From: Gemmatimonadota bacterium
GTDB taxonomy: Bacteria > Gemmatimonadota > Gemmatimonadetes > Palauibacterales > Palauibacteraceae
NCBI GenBank assembly: GCA_022820995.1
Contig: JAJEEM010000060.1
Span: 48,286-112,285, forward strand
Length of the DNA: 64,000 nucleotides
Direction of reading: 5' to 3'
In this document: positions 47,312 through 57,084 of the stretch, one piece after another
How the letters are laid out: every line of letters starts with the position of its first letter
Numbering within the stretch: position 1 is the stretch's first letter
Notes under the pieces: generated by a model
Told to the model about the DNA's origin: nothing
The model's database searches: none
The model's input: only the letters and a program-made list of their open reading frames with translations
Position numbers and translations under genes: made by a program

Positions 47312-49486
47312 CTACTCTTCGGACGCTCCGAGTTGCTGGAGGAGGAAGGCGAGTTCCATCGCCGCGTTGCGGACGTTGCGGCTGAAGGAGCGGCCGCCCG
47401 CGTGGCCCGTGCGCGGGTCGTAGTCGAGGATCACGGGCAGTCCCGACGCTGACGCCGCCTGCAGGCGCGCGGCCATCTTGCGGGCCTGCAGCGGGGGGAC
47501 CCGCGTGTCGAGATCTCCCTGGGTGAGCATGACCGCCGGGTAGTCCACGCCGTCGCGGACGTTCTGGTACGGGGAAAAGGTCCGCAGCACCTCGAACTCC
47601 TCGGCCACGGCCGCGTTCCCGTACTCCAGGAGCGCCGGCATGTTGTTCGTGTCGGTGAACTGGTAGAAGCGGACCATGTCGAGGTCGGGCAGCCCGCAGT
47701 AGACCGCGCGGAAGAGGTCCGGCCGCTTCGTGAGGGAGGCGGCGACGAGGAGGCCGCCGTTGCTCCCGCCGCGGATCGCGAGCCGGTCCGGGTTCGTGTA
47801 GCCGTTGTCGACCAGCCACTCCGCCGCGGCGATGAAGTCGGCGAACACGTTCGGCTTGTTTTCAAGCATGCCGGCCCGGTGCCACTCCTCGCCGAACTCC
47901 CCGCCGCCCCTCAGCGTCGCCATCGCGTACACGCCGCCCTGCTCCAGCCACGCCGCGGCGCGGGCGTCGAAACGGGGCAGCAGGTTCACGTTGAAGCCGC
48001 CGTACCCGTACAGGAGCGCGGGCGCCTGCCCGTCCAGCGCGATTCCCCGGCGGTGGGCGACGTACATCGGGGCCCGCGTCCCGTCCTCCGAGGTGTACCA
48101 CACCTGCTTCAGTTCGTACTCCGAGCCGTCGAAGGGGACGGATGACGGCCGCCACTCCTGCGTCTCCATCGTCTCGAGGTCCAGCTTGAGGATGGTGGAG
48201 GGGGTGAGGAGCGACGTCAGCGTAAGGAGGGCCTCGTCTCCGTCCTCTCCGTGCGAGCGCAGCGTCGCCACGTGGTGCGGCGGGATCGGGATTTCGCCCT
48301 TCTCCGCGCCGTCGGGCCCGTAGCGCACGATCCGGCTGCTCACGTCGCGCAGGTAGTCCGCGTAGAGGTCGTCGCCGATAAACCGGTACCCGGTGAGGAG
48401 ATCCTCGCCCTCGGGCAGCACCTCCCGCCACCGCGCCGGATCGGGATCCGGGTTCTCCAGGTTCACCGCGAGAATCCGGTTCTTCGGCGCATCCAGGTTC
48501 GTGAGCAGGTAGAGTTCGTCGTCGACGAAGCGAGTGCCGAAGCGGGCCGGCGCGCCGACGATGAGCGGCGCGGGGGGCGTGCCGGAGCGGAGATCCTGCA
48601 GGTAGACGTCCGTCCGCGCCCAGCCGTGCTGCACGGTGTAGACGAGCCAGCGGCCGTCGCCCCCCTGCGAGAACCCCACGAACCTCTCCGGGCCGTGCCC
48701 CTCCCCGAACAACTCCGCGTCCTCCGCGATGTCCGTCCCCAGGCGATGATACCGGACCCGGGCCCCCGTCTCCCGCGACCGGCGGCTGTAGTAGAAGCCG
48801 TCCCCCTCCGGATCGAAGGAGACGTTGCCGTACAGGTAGGTCGGCAGGCGGTCGGGCAGGTCCTCGCCGCTCTCGACGTCGCGGACGCGGTACTCCCGCT
48901 CGTCCCGGCCCCCGTCGCGGATGGCGTAGATCATGAGACGGCCGTCGGGCGAGAAGTCGACGATGCTCACGCTCGTCGTGGCGTCGTCGCGGAGATCGAG
49001 CGGATCGATGACGACCTCGAACTCGCCCTCGGGATCCACCGGGGCGTCGTCGGGTTCGTCGGGCGCCGGACGGCGGTAGATCGCGCCCACCTCGCGGCCC
49101 GGCTTCCGGAAGGAGAAGTACTCGTAGTCGCCCGCCCGCCGAGGGAAGATCGCCCCGGGCGCGTCCATCAGTTCCCGGAGCCGCCCCTCGAGACCGGCGC
49201 GCAGCGGCGAGTCGCCGACGATGAGTTCCGCGTAGGCGTTCTGTTCGTCGATCCAGGCGCGGGTCTCGGGGCTCTCCTGGTCCTCGAGCCACCGGTAGTC
49301 GTCGGTGAACTCGACGCCGTGCAGGGTGTCGACCACCGGGATCCGGACCGTCTCGGGCGGAGGAGGATACGTCTCGCACGCCGCCACGCAGACGGCGAGC
49401 GCGGCGAGCGCGGCCAGCCGAAGCGGCGGGCGAGCGCGGCCGGCGGGCACGGCGACGGCGCGGGCGCAGGGTGTCGAGTCCGCCAT
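47312..49486 (-). CDS. prolyl oligopeptidase family lipoprotein
   Basis: This 724-residue protein has a lipoprotein signal (CVAACETY), a beta-propeller cap (RWLEDQESPETRAWIDEQNAY) and a C-terminal alpha/beta hydrolase: catalytic Ser in RGGSNGGLLVA, Asp in GDLDTRVPP and His in TGHAGG. This is the S9A arrangement. It would cleave proline-containing peptides at the cell envelope. Its stop is about 100 bases from the ribbon-helix-helix gene, so the accessory segment ends here. Confidence 0.94.
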   Translation of the reverse strand: MADSTPCARAVAVPAGRARPPLRLAALAALAVCVAACETYPPPPETVRIPVVDTLHGVEFTDDYRWLEDQESPETRAWIDEQNAYAELIVGDSPLRAGLEGRLRELMDAPGAIFPRRAGDYEYFSFRKPGREVGAIYRRPAPDEPDDAPVDPEGEFEVVIDPLDLRDDATTSVSIVDFSPDGRLMIYAIRDGGRDEREYRVRDVESGEDLPDRLPTYLYGNVSFDPEGDGFYYSRRSRETGARVRYHRLGTDIAEDAELFGEGHGPERFVGFSQGGDGRWLVYTVQHGWARTDVYLQDLRSGTPPAPLIVGAPARFGTRFVDDELYLLTNLDAPKNRILAVNLENPDPDPARWREVLPEGEDLLTGYRFIGDDLYADYLRDVSSRIVRYGPDGAEKGEIPIPPHHVATLRSHGEDGDEALLTLTSLLTPSTILKLDLETMETQEWRPSSVPFDGSEYELKQVWYTSEDGTRAPMYVAHRRGIALDGQAPALLYGYGGFNVNLLPRFDARAAAWLEQGGVYAMATLRGGGEFGEEWHRAGMLENKPNVFADFIAAAEWLVDNGYTNPDRLAIRGGSNGGLLVAASLTKRPDLFRAVYCGLPDLDMVRFYQFTDTNNMPALLEYGNAAVAEEFEVLRTFSPYQNVRDGVDYPAVMLTQGDLDTRVPPLQARKMAARLQAASASGLPVILDYDPRTGHAGGRSFSRNVRNAAMELAFLLQQLGASEE

Positions 49487-49505
49487 GGCGCCTCCTGTCA
49501 GGCGG

Positions 49506-50381
49506 TCAGGGGGTGACGGTCACCCGGACGTAGGCGTTGCTCCAGCAGCACTGGTCTCCGCCCGCGCTGTCGTTCGCGTCCCAGTTGTCGACGCGCGCCC
49601 GCAGGATGTACTCGCCGGGCGCGCTGAACGTGGCGGCGGTCGTCGTCTCGCCGGTCCCGCCCGCCACGGTGATCTGCCACGGCTCGAACTCCACCGGCGC
49701 GGCGGGGCCCTGGTGCTTGAACCAGGTCACCTCCACGTCGACTTCCTGGTTCACGAGGTCCTCGGGGTCGCGGACCGACACCTCCTCGGTCCACAGCTGG
49801 AGCGTGAGCGGCTCGCCCACCTTCGCGGCGCGCGGCTCTCCCCACACGCCCTGGACGTGCTGGCCCGCCTCGCCCTCGAGGTCGAAGCGGACGAGCGGCG
49901 GCACCGACCCCATGGCGCGCGGCCCGTAGTCGAGTTGCAGCGCCGGAGCGAAGACGCGCGCCGGCACCGAGTAGGTGACCCCGTTCGTCGTGATCGTCCA
50001 CACGACGCGCTCCTCGCCCGTCTCCCAGGTCGAGGGCACGGTGACGGAGAAGACGCCCCTGTCGCGGCGCGGCCGGACCGGGAAGTGCGTCGGCTGCATC
50101 CCATCGAAGTCGTGCGGCTCGATGTGGTTCTCCGGGCCGAGCGGGACGTCGAGGACTTCCTGCGTGTTCAGGTTGAAGTAGCCGAACGAGAAGGTGAAGG
50201 AGCCGTCGTCGTTCCGGTACCAGCCCTCGAAGAACGGGGCCACCGGTTCGCCCTTCGGCGGGATGGGCGCGAGAGGCAGCCGCTGCACCTGCTGGGCATG
50301 AACGGGCGCCGGCCGCCCGGTCAGGGAGGCCGGCGCCACCTGTGCGGCGACCAGGACGGCCGCGACATGTGCGATCCGCAT
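49506..50381 (-). CDS. exported beta-sandwich protein, unknown function
   Basis: This 291-residue protein has a signal peptide (ending VHAQQ) and a body of beta-rich segments (FFEGWYRNDDGSFTFSFGYFN; GVFSVTVPSTWETGEERVVWT), ending with an Ig-like part (TFSAPGEYILRARVDNWDAND). It lies between the prolyl oligopeptidase gene and the CxxCH/monooxygenase-like gene, all minus strand and 19 bases apart on both sides, so probably one operon. I recognise no named family. Confidence 0.75.
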   Translation of the reverse strand: MRIAHVAAVLVAAQVAPASLTGRPAPVHAQQVQRLPLAPIPPKGEPVAPFFEGWYRNDDGSFTFSFGYFNLNTQEVLDVPLGPENHIEPHDFDGMQPTHFPVRPRRDRGVFSVTVPSTWETGEERVVWTITTNGVTYSVPARVFAPALQLDYGPRAMGSVPPLVRFDLEGEAGQHVQGVWGEPRAAKVGEPLTLQLWTEEVSVRDPEDLVNQEVDVEVTWFKHQGPAAPVEFEPWQITVAGGTGETTTAATFSAPGEYILRARVDNWDANDSAGGDQCCWSNAYVRVTVTP

Positions 50382-50400
50382 GTTCCGTCTCAGTTGCAGG

Positions 50401-51786
50401 TCAGTTGTTGTCGTTGCTGTCGTCGTCGGTCGCGAGCTTCTTCTCCCGCTCCTCGACCAGCCGCTCGTAGCCCTCCTCCGTGAGGTGCGTCACGGCGAGC
50501 CACGCATGCGACATCTCATCCCCGGTGCGGGCGCCGCGGGCGTACCAGATTTCGGGGTCCGGCGTCAGTTCGTTCTCCGCCGTGTTGTCGTACCACCCCG
50601 TCATGACGAGGACCGTCCCGGGCGGGAGCAGCGGCGCGACATCATCCTCGTAGATGTAGCTGTGATGCCAGCGGGCATCGAAATCCGTCACCATGCTGAT
50701 GAGTTCGAGCCTGCCGTTCGGGTAGAGCGCCTGGATCGACATCGCGTGCAGGTGGACGTGCCCGTGCGGCTGGAAGCTGTCGAGCCTCACCGGGTGGTCC
50801 CAGCGCATGAACCCCTGCGTCATCGCGGTGCCCCCCGGCGCCAGCGCGATGTCGCCCCTGAGGGGATAGAGGCGCAGGTCCTGCTGGAACTCCGGCTCGT
50901 AGCCCTCCTCGTGGAACCAGATCCCGAGTTCGACCTGGTCGCCGGGGACGTCGTATCCCATGGGATAGTAGTGCGCGTCCCACTCGATCATGTCGTTCGC
51001 CTTCAGGAGGCGGCCCGCATCGGCGGGCACGAGCTCGCCGACCTTGCCCATCGCGTACTCGGAGAGACTCTGGAAGCGCTGGTACTCCCCGTCTTCGTCG
51101 AGCCGCAGCAGGCGGGGGATCGCGTGGTGGACGACCTGGCGCCCGGCCGGGAACGAGGGGCGCGTCTCGAACGCCCTCACCCAGCGATCCTCGTCCAGAC
51201 CCGTCGGCACCCGCGGCCGCCACCAGGTGTCGCCGCCCTCGGCCGGCACGTCGAACGGCTTCGACTTGATCACGTGATCGGGCGGGCCGATGAGGTCCTC
51301 CAGCTGCCACTTCTGCTCGCTCGGCCACTCGATCGGGGGCGGCAGGTCGGCCGGGTCGCCCTCCGGCGCTCCGGCGTCCGCCCACGCGACGACCGTCTCG
51401 ATGTCCTCATCGCTCAGCCGCCAGTCGTCCTTGATGTCCTGGATCCCGACGCCCGTGTCCAGGTGGAAGGGGGGCATTAGCCGCTTCGAGACGAGATCCT
51501 TCATGCGCGAGGCCCAGCGCCGCGTCTCCCCGTAGTCGAGGAGCGACATCGGACCCACGGATCCCGGCCGGTGGCAGATCTGGCAGTTCGCCTGGAGGAT
51601 GGGGGCGACGTCCTTCGAGAAGGTGACGTCGGCCTCCGCGCCGCCGGCGCCGTTCGCCCCGCTCGCCGCCGGTCCCTGTCCGGCGAGATCCCCGAACGTG
51701 AAACCCAGGGCCAGGGGCACGATGACGGCGGCCAGGACCGTTGCACGCGACCGGGCATGGCTCGAGTAACGATGCGATCCACGCAT
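50401..51786 (-). CDS. exported CxxCH haem protein with copper monooxygenase-like domain
   Basis: The 461 residues comprise an export signal, a cytochrome c-like motif CQICH (C68-H72) in a cytochrome domain (FSKDVAPILQANCQICHRPG), and a C-terminal half with histidine patterns like the PHM/DBH copper monooxygenase fold (RQVVHHAIPRLL, PHGHVHLHAM, WDAHYYPMG, DARWHHSYIYED). The acidic C-terminus is low complexity (DDDSNDNN). AGGAGG precedes ATG 51786 by seven bases. Similar two-part proteins occur in environmental bacteria with unknown function. Confidence 0.85.
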   Translation of the reverse strand: MRGSHRYSSHARSRATVLAAVIVPLALGFTFGDLAGQGPAASGANGAGGAEADVTFSKDVAPILQANCQICHRPGSVGPMSLLDYGETRRWASRMKDLVSKRLMPPFHLDTGVGIQDIKDDWRLSDEDIETVVAWADAGAPEGDPADLPPPIEWPSEQKWQLEDLIGPPDHVIKSKPFDVPAEGGDTWWRPRVPTGLDEDRWVRAFETRPSFPAGRQVVHHAIPRLLRLDEDGEYQRFQSLSEYAMGKVGELVPADAGRLLKANDMIEWDAHYYPMGYDVPGDQVELGIWFHEEGYEPEFQQDLRLYPLRGDIALAPGGTAMTQGFMRWDHPVRLDSFQPHGHVHLHAMSIQALYPNGRLELISMVTDFDARWHHSYIYEDDVAPLLPPGTVLVMTGWYDNTAENELTPDPEIWYARGARTGDEMSHAWLAVTHLTEEGYERLVEEREKKLATDDDSNDNN

Positions 51787-51992
51787 GAGGCAACCTCCTG
51801 CAGATGGAACTGCTCCCGCTGCCGCTTCCAGCGACTCCTCTTTAACCGCTTGATACAGTGCGAAGAAACCTCGCCTGCGTGCAAGGAGACGTTGCGCCCC
51901 GGGAAACGCGCGTCCACGATGGAGTGTTATCCATGCCGGACACCGGACACCGGACGGCGAACTGCGGAAGAGAGAACAGCGAGAGCGGACGG

Positions 51993-54056
51993 ATGATGAA
52001 GAACCATCGGAGCTGGCCTGGCAGCGCCCTTCTTCTCCCCCTTCTCTTCGGAGCCATCGCGGGCATCCCCGCCGCGGCGCAGGGCCCGGGCGTGGAGGGA
52101 GCCGCGTGGACCTACCTGGGCGGCGACGCCTGGCACACCCGCTACACGCCGGCGACGCAGATCGATGCCTCCAATTTCGAGAGCCTCGAGGTCGCGTGGC
52201 GCTGGGACGCTTCGAGCTTCGGGCCGAGCACGGCGCGGGCCACGCCGTCCTACGTCGACGGGAAGATGATCACGGTGACGGGCGAGAACCGGCACGTCGT
52301 CGCCCTCGACCCTTCCACGGGAAGACTCCTGTGGAGCTTCGCCGAGCCCATGACGTGGCGGCACGAGTACTCGATGCGGAAGGCGTACGGCAAGGGCGTC
52401 GCCTACGCCGAGGTCGACGGACGCGGCGTCGTCTACATCCTCAGTCCCGGGTTCTTCCTCTACGCGCTGGACGCGGAGACCGGCCGCCCGCTGGAAAACT
52501 GGGGCGAAGCCGTGCCGCTGCCGGGATTCCCGTCCTCGGGGACGGTGGACCTCGTGAAGGATCTCATCGAGGGATGGGAGCCGTGGGAGAACCTGAACCA
52601 GGAGTACGACCCGGATCAGGGGATGCCGCTCGAGATCGGGTACATCACGTCGTCCTCTCCTCCCATCGTCGTGAACGGCGTGGTCGTCGTCGGCAACTCC
52701 GCGGAGCAGGGATACAACCAGACCCGGAAGGAGATGGTCCCGGGCGACATCCTGGCCTACGACGCCCGCACGGGAGAATTCAAGTGGAAGTTCCACATCA
52801 TCCCGCGGCCGGGCGAGTTCGGACACGAGACGTGGGAGAACGACGCGTGGCAGTGGACAGGTGACGTCTCCCCCTGGGCGCCGCTCTCGGCGGATCCGGA
52901 ACTCGGACTCGTCTACCTCGTCACGAACGGCGCCACGATCGACTACTACGGCGGGTTCCACCCCGGCGACAACCTCTTCGGCACGAGCATCGTCGCGCTC
53001 GACGCGGAGACGGGCGAGCGCCGCTGGCACTTCCAGTTCGTACACCACGACATCTGGAACTACGACACGCCGACCGCCCCCCTCCTCATGGACGTCGTCG
53101 TGGACGGACGGCCCATCAAGGGCGTCTTCCAGGCGACGAAGCAGTCCTGGCTGTACGCGCTCGACCGGGAGACGGGCGAGCCGATCTGGCCCATCGAGGA
53201 GCGGCCGGTCCCGCAGTCGAAGGTGCCGGGCGAGAAGCTCGCCGAGACCCAGCCGCACCCGACGTGGCCGCTGCCCTACGACCTGCAGGGCCGCACGGAG
53301 CGGGACCTCATCGACTACACGCCCGAACTGCGCGAGATGGCGCTCGAGTACGCGCGGGAGAACGATCTCTTCGTGCCGCTCTTCAACCCGCCCACGCACG
53401 TCGGGAACCCGGACGGCGATGGGCCGGCGCTCATCTGCCCGGGCGGGGGCGGGGGCGCGAACATCACCGGCCCGCCCGCCGCGGACCCGGTGAACGGGAT
53501 CGTCTTCGTCACCTCGACGAGCGGGTGCTCGCCGGTGATGGTCGCCCCGGGCATCGAATCCGAACTCGACGGACCGGAGCAGACGGGCGTCACCCACTCC
53601 GAGTTCTCCCGCGCGACCGGCGTCGTGACGGAGAACACGGCGGACCAGGCGACGGTCGAGGGGCTGAGGATCTGGAAAGGACCGGTCGGGCGGATCACGG
53701 CGATCGACGTGAACACGGGCGAACACCTGTGGATGATCCCGCACGGCGACGCGCCGGAGCGGCAGCAGGCGGTGATCCGCGACCATCCGATGCTGCAGGG
53801 AGTGGACGTGAACCCGAACCAGGGCCGGCGCGGCCACTCCGCCATGGTTGCAACTCCGACGCTCCTTCTTGCGTCTGGACAGACGAGCGATGGGACGCCG
53901 CACCTGTTCGCGATCGACAAGCGGACCGGCGAGCGCGTGGGCCAGGTGGAGTTGCCCGGCAACACGCGCTACGGGATGTCGAGCTGGGTCCACGACGGGA
54001 AGCAGTATGTGATCATTCAGCTGACCGACGGACTTGCGGCGATGGCCCTGCCCTGA
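51993..54056 (+). CDS. exported PQQ-type quinoprotein dehydrogenase propeller
   Basis: This 687-residue exported protein has at least seven tryptophan-type blades (ALDPSTGRLLWSF, ALDAETGRPLENW, AYDARTGEFKWKF, ALDAETGERRWHF, ALDRETGEPIWPI, AIDVNTGEHLWMI, AIDKRTGERVGQV), the layout of PQQ alcohol and glucose dehydrogenases. GLDIR-like residues cannot be checked by eye. It starts at ATG 51993; the earlier frame is shadow. It lacks a cytochrome c domain of its own; the CxxCH protein divergent from it could be its partner, by inference. Confidence 0.9.
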   Translation: MMKNHRSWPGSALLLPLLFGAIAGIPAAAQGPGVEGAAWTYLGGDAWHTRYTPATQIDASNFESLEVAWRWDASSFGPSTARATPSYVDGKMITVTGENRHVVALDPSTGRLLWSFAEPMTWRHEYSMRKAYGKGVAYAEVDGRGVVYILSPGFFLYALDAETGRPLENWGEAVPLPGFPSSGTVDLVKDLIEGWEPWENLNQEYDPDQGMPLEIGYITSSSPPIVVNGVVVVGNSAEQGYNQTRKEMVPGDILAYDARTGEFKWKFHIIPRPGEFGHETWENDAWQWTGDVSPWAPLSADPELGLVYLVTNGATIDYYGGFHPGDNLFGTSIVALDAETGERRWHFQFVHHDIWNYDTPTAPLLMDVVVDGRPIKGVFQATKQSWLYALDRETGEPIWPIEERPVPQSKVPGEKLAETQPHPTWPLPYDLQGRTERDLIDYTPELREMALEYARENDLFVPLFNPPTHVGNPDGDGPALICPGGGGGANITGPPAADPVNGIVFVTSTSGCSPVMVAPGIESELDGPEQTGVTHSEFSRATGVVTENTADQATVEGLRIWKGPVGRITAIDVNTGEHLWMIPHGDAPERQQAVIRDHPMLQGVDVNPNQGRRGHSAMVATPTLLLASGQTSDGTPHLFAIDKRTGERVGQVELPGNTRYGMSSWVHDGKQYVIIQLTDGLAAMALP

Positions 54057-54114
54057 CGGCCACTCGGGCCGGACGGGCTGAACCCTTCTCAAAAGCCTAA
54101 GGAAGAAGAAAAAA

Positions 54115-54786
54115 ATGCTGCGTGAACAGTTGAATTCCGGGCGCGCGGGCGTCTGCGTCGCCGTGGCGTTGTCCGTACTCGCCGCCGGGGCATGCATCGA
54201 GAGCGAGGACACGATGGAGCCCGTGCCCGCGAACGAGGCGCCGGTCGCGGTCGGCGTCGTGCCGCCGGTGACGGTGGCGGCCGGCGACCATGTGATTGTG
54301 GACGTGTCGGGCTTCTTCCAGGATCCGGACGGCGATCCGCTCCTGTACGGCGCGGGGACGTCGAACGCGCTCGTGGCCGGCGTCTCCGTCGCGGGCAGCA
54401 GGATGACCGTGGTCGGGGTCGGGACCGGCCAGGCGGGCGGGTTCCTCTTCGCTCGCGATCAGGCCGGCGGTGAAGCCGTGCAGAATTTCGTGATCACCGT
54501 GCCGAACCAGCCCCCGGTCGCCTCGCAATCGATCCCGGCACTGAGGCTGACGACGGGGCAGGTGCACCAGATCGACCTGTCGCAGTACTTCAGCGACCCG
54601 GAGGGGGACGACCTGACGTTCGAAGTCACGACCGCGAACCCCATTGTGGCGGTGGCGGTGGTTTCGGGCAACGCGCTCACGGTCGTCGGCGTGACGGTGG
54701 GAGCCACGACGATCACGGTCACGGCGCGGGACGCGGACGGCGGCGAGGTCCAGCAGGAAGCGCCGGTGGTCGTGACAAGCGGCTAG
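54115..54786 (+). CDS. small lipoprotein with two Ig/cadherin-like repeats
   Basis: This 223-residue protein has a lipoprotein signal (SVLAAGACIE) and two repeats built on VSGFFQDPDGDPLLY and LSQYFSDPEGDDLTFEV, the pattern of cadherin-like and PKD-type calcium-binding modules. It probably decorates the cell surface. It is 58 bases after the quinoprotein gene; a purine-rich AAGGAAGAAGAAAAAA precedes the ATG. Confidence 0.82.
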   Translation: MLREQLNSGRAGVCVAVALSVLAAGACIESEDTMEPVPANEAPVAVGVVPPVTVAAGDHVIVDVSGFFQDPDGDPLLYGAGTSNALVAGVSVAGSRMTVVGVGTGQAGGFLFARDQAGGEAVQNFVITVPNQPPVASQSIPALRLTTGQVHQIDLSQYFSDPEGDDLTFEVTTANPIVAVAVVSGNALTVVGVTVGATTITVTARDADGGEVQQEAPVVVTSG

Positions 54787-54963
54787 AGCGAAGAGGTCGG
54801 CGAGGAGAGGGCCGGGGGCGCGGCGGCGTCCGCTGAGCGGCGGCGGGCGGGTGGCTGGCGACGGATGTGACCCGCCCGGGGATTGCCTCGTGTTAGAAGT
54901 GGCACACCGAAAACCCGGTTGGCGCGAGCGGGCGTTTCGCTCAGGCGCCTTGAAGGAGGCAAC

Positions 54964-55710
54964 GTGAAGTACCGATTCAGACAATCCTCGATGGCGGCCG
55001 TCCTCGCCGTCATCGGGGGAGCCTGGGCGGCCGAGGCCCTCGCGGCGCAGGACTTTCTCTTCCGTCGTCCCGACATCACGCTCGGCGCTCGAATCGGGTA
55101 CGCGATACCCCGAGCGGACAGCGACATCTTCGATTTCACGCGCGAAGAACTCACGGTCGAGAAGGCGGACTTCAACGCCGTGGCGCTCGCCGCCGACCTC
55201 GGAATCCGGCTCTCCGACCGCATCGATCTTGCGCTTGGCCTCGGGTACGAGAACAGCCAGATCGACTCCGAGTCCCGCGAGTTCATCGGCACGGACGACC
55301 TGCCGATCCTGCAGACGACGGATTTCCGTCGCGTCCCGTTCACCGTCGGCCTGAAGGCCTACCTCACGGAGAGAGGACGGCGGATCAGCGATCTCGCCTG
55401 GATTCCGGGCAAGTTCGCTCCGTTCGTCGGAGGCGGGGCCGGTTTCGTGTGGTACGAATTCGAGCAGGACGGCGAGTTCGTCGATTACGAAACGCTGGAC
55501 ATCTTCTACGACTACTTCTCCTCCAGCAACGGGTCCCTGCTCGGCTACGTGACGGCCGGATTCGACTACTCGCTCGGGCTGCGGTGGATTTTGACCGCCG
55601 AAGCCCGTTATTCTTGGGCCAGCGCGGATATGGGGCAGAGCTTCGTCGGGTTCGACAAGATCGACCTGAACGGACTCCGCGCCGCGTTCGGCTTCTCGGT
55701 ACGGCTGTAA
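54964..55710 (+). CDS. outer-membrane beta-barrel protein
   Basis: This 248-residue exported protein starts at GTG 54964, with AAGGAGG 5 bases upstream. It has a signal peptide (ending ALAAQD) and about eight amphipathic strands (RIGYAIPRADSDIFDFTREEL; DLALGLGYENSQID; FAPFVGGGAGFVWYEFEQDG), and it ends in GFSVRL, an aromatic-ended strand. It is an OmpW/OmpA-barrel type with no clear porin signature. Confidence 0.82.
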   Translation: MKYRFRQSSMAAVLAVIGGAWAAEALAAQDFLFRRPDITLGARIGYAIPRADSDIFDFTREELTVEKADFNAVALAADLGIRLSDRIDLALGLGYENSQIDSESREFIGTDDLPILQTTDFRRVPFTVGLKAYLTERGRRISDLAWIPGKFAPFVGGGAGFVWYEFEQDGEFVDYETLDIFYDYFSSSNGSLLGYVTAGFDYSLGLRWILTAEARYSWASADMGQSFVGFDKIDLNGLRAAFGFSVRL

Positions 55711-55729
55711 AACCTCGAGGTATGATCAC

Positions 55730-56944
55730 ATGACGAAACAGCGAACTGCTGGAATCGGCTCTGCTCTCTTCGTGGCGGCGGGCATGATGCTCGCGGCCGG
55801 GCCGCTGTCGACCGCAGCGGCGCAGGAGATGGACGACCGCTGGCTCGCCTGGATGGGTTGCTGGCAGCCTGTTCGTACGTCGACGACCGCGGACGCGCCC
55901 GAATCGCTGCTCTGCTTCCAGCCGAGCGCCCAGGAGGCCGGCGTCGAGATGATCGCGGTGGAAGATGGCGAGATCGCGGCCCGGGAAATCGTGCGGGCGG
56001 ATGGACAGCCCCACGAGGCCGCCCAGGAGGGCTGCAGCGGATCGCGCCGCGCGGTCTTCGCCTCCCGCCCGGGCCGGGTATTCATGGACGTGGACCAGGC
56101 CTGCGAGGGCGGGGTCGATCGATCATCGAGCGGAATGTTCGCGATGATCTCGTCCGACGCCTGGATCGATGCGCGGGTCGTCACGGTCGGCGGCGAGAAG
56201 GTGACGTGGGTGACGCGATACCGGCTGGCCACGCAGAGTCAGGCCGAGGCCGTCGGCCTGGGCGAGATCGCGGCCGACCGGAGTATGGCCGTGCGCTCGC
56301 TGCGACTCGCGGCGTCCGGGCGGTATTCGGTCGACGACATCATCGAGGCGCAGGCTCACGTGGATCCCGAGGCCGTGGAGGCCTGGATCGTCGAACACGA
56401 GACGCCGCTCGAAATCGACGCCGACCGGCTCGTCCAACTCGCCGATGCCGGCGTGTCGGAGGGCGTCATCGACATGATGGTCGCACGGAGCTATCCGGAG
56501 CGCTTCGCGGTGTCCACGGGCGGCGGCGGCGGCGAACGGGCCTGGGGCGGCGTCGGCGGATACTACGACCCGATCTACGGCTGGGGGTCTCCCTACTACG
56601 GCCGCTTCGGCTGGTCCCGATACGGCTACTCGCCCTTCGGCTTCGGATACGGATACCCCTTCTATGGCGGCTACGGATACGGGTACGGATACGGGTATGG
56701 CTACGGCCCGGTGATCGTCCGCACCGGACGCGAAAACAGCGGCGGCCGGGTGATCAGCGGGCGGGGCTACAGCAGCGGAAGTTCCAGAGTCGGAGCCGGG
56801 TCCTTCGGCTCGCCGAGAGGGGCCGCGTCGGTCGGCACCTCGGGAGGCGGCTCGACCGGGCGAAGCGCGATAGGCCGAAGCGGGACGGGGCGAAGCGGAA
56901 GCTCGACGGGGCGCACGGCGCGGCGTCGCGGCGGAGGTCTCTGA
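55730..56944 (+). CDS. exported protein with Gly-Tyr repeat, unknown function
   Basis: This 404-residue protein has a signal peptide (ending STAAAQE), a globular half (WLAWMGCWQPV, MFAMISSDAWIDARVV, VDDIIEAQAHVDPEAVEAWI) and a C-terminal tail. The tail has a run of alternating Gly-Tyr (DNA 56669-56707), then RTGRENSGGR and Ser/Gly/Arg repeats (TGRSGSSTGRTARRRGGGL). Glycine-tyrosine tails are low complexity and may be structural or adhesive. I recognise no family. It is followed by a strong hairpin. Confidence 0.78.
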   Translation: MTKQRTAGIGSALFVAAGMMLAAGPLSTAAAQEMDDRWLAWMGCWQPVRTSTTADAPESLLCFQPSAQEAGVEMIAVEDGEIAAREIVRADGQPHEAAQEGCSGSRRAVFASRPGRVFMDVDQACEGGVDRSSSGMFAMISSDAWIDARVVTVGGEKVTWVTRYRLATQSQAEAVGLGEIAADRSMAVRSLRLAASGRYSVDDIIEAQAHVDPEAVEAWIVEHETPLEIDADRLVQLADAGVSEGVIDMMVARSYPERFAVSTGGGGGERAWGGVGGYYDPIYGWGSPYYGRFGWSRYGYSPFGFGYGYPFYGGYGYGYGYGYGYGPVIVRTGRENSGGRVISGRGYSSGSSRVGAGSFGSPRGAASVGTSGGGSTGRSAIGRSGTGRSGSSTGRTARRRGGGL

Positions 56945-56975
56945 CTCCCACGCGGTCACGCCTGATTGCTCCACG

Positions 56976-57001
56976 AAAGGGCCCGGTCTTCCGGGCCCTT
57001 T
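56976..57001 (+). terminator. strong hairpin after the Gly-Tyr protein, possible terminator
   Basis: AAAGGGCCCGG (56976-56986) pairs perfectly with CCGGGCCCTTT (56991-57001) around TCTT. The T-run after the stem is short, so it is a moderate intrinsic terminator or an RNA end stabiliser. It lies 32 bases after the stop. Confidence 0.7.
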
Positions 57002-57084
57002 CGCGTTTCACGTCTCGCGCTCCCGGGTCCGGAACCGCAGATTGGCGGTACGGCCGATTCCGCTGCCGGCACCGAGGAGGAACG

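Noticed and set aside
48251..49516. 421-residue plus-strand frame opposite the prolyl oligopeptidase
   Set aside because: Antisense to a gene with a full catalytic triad; no motif or signal.
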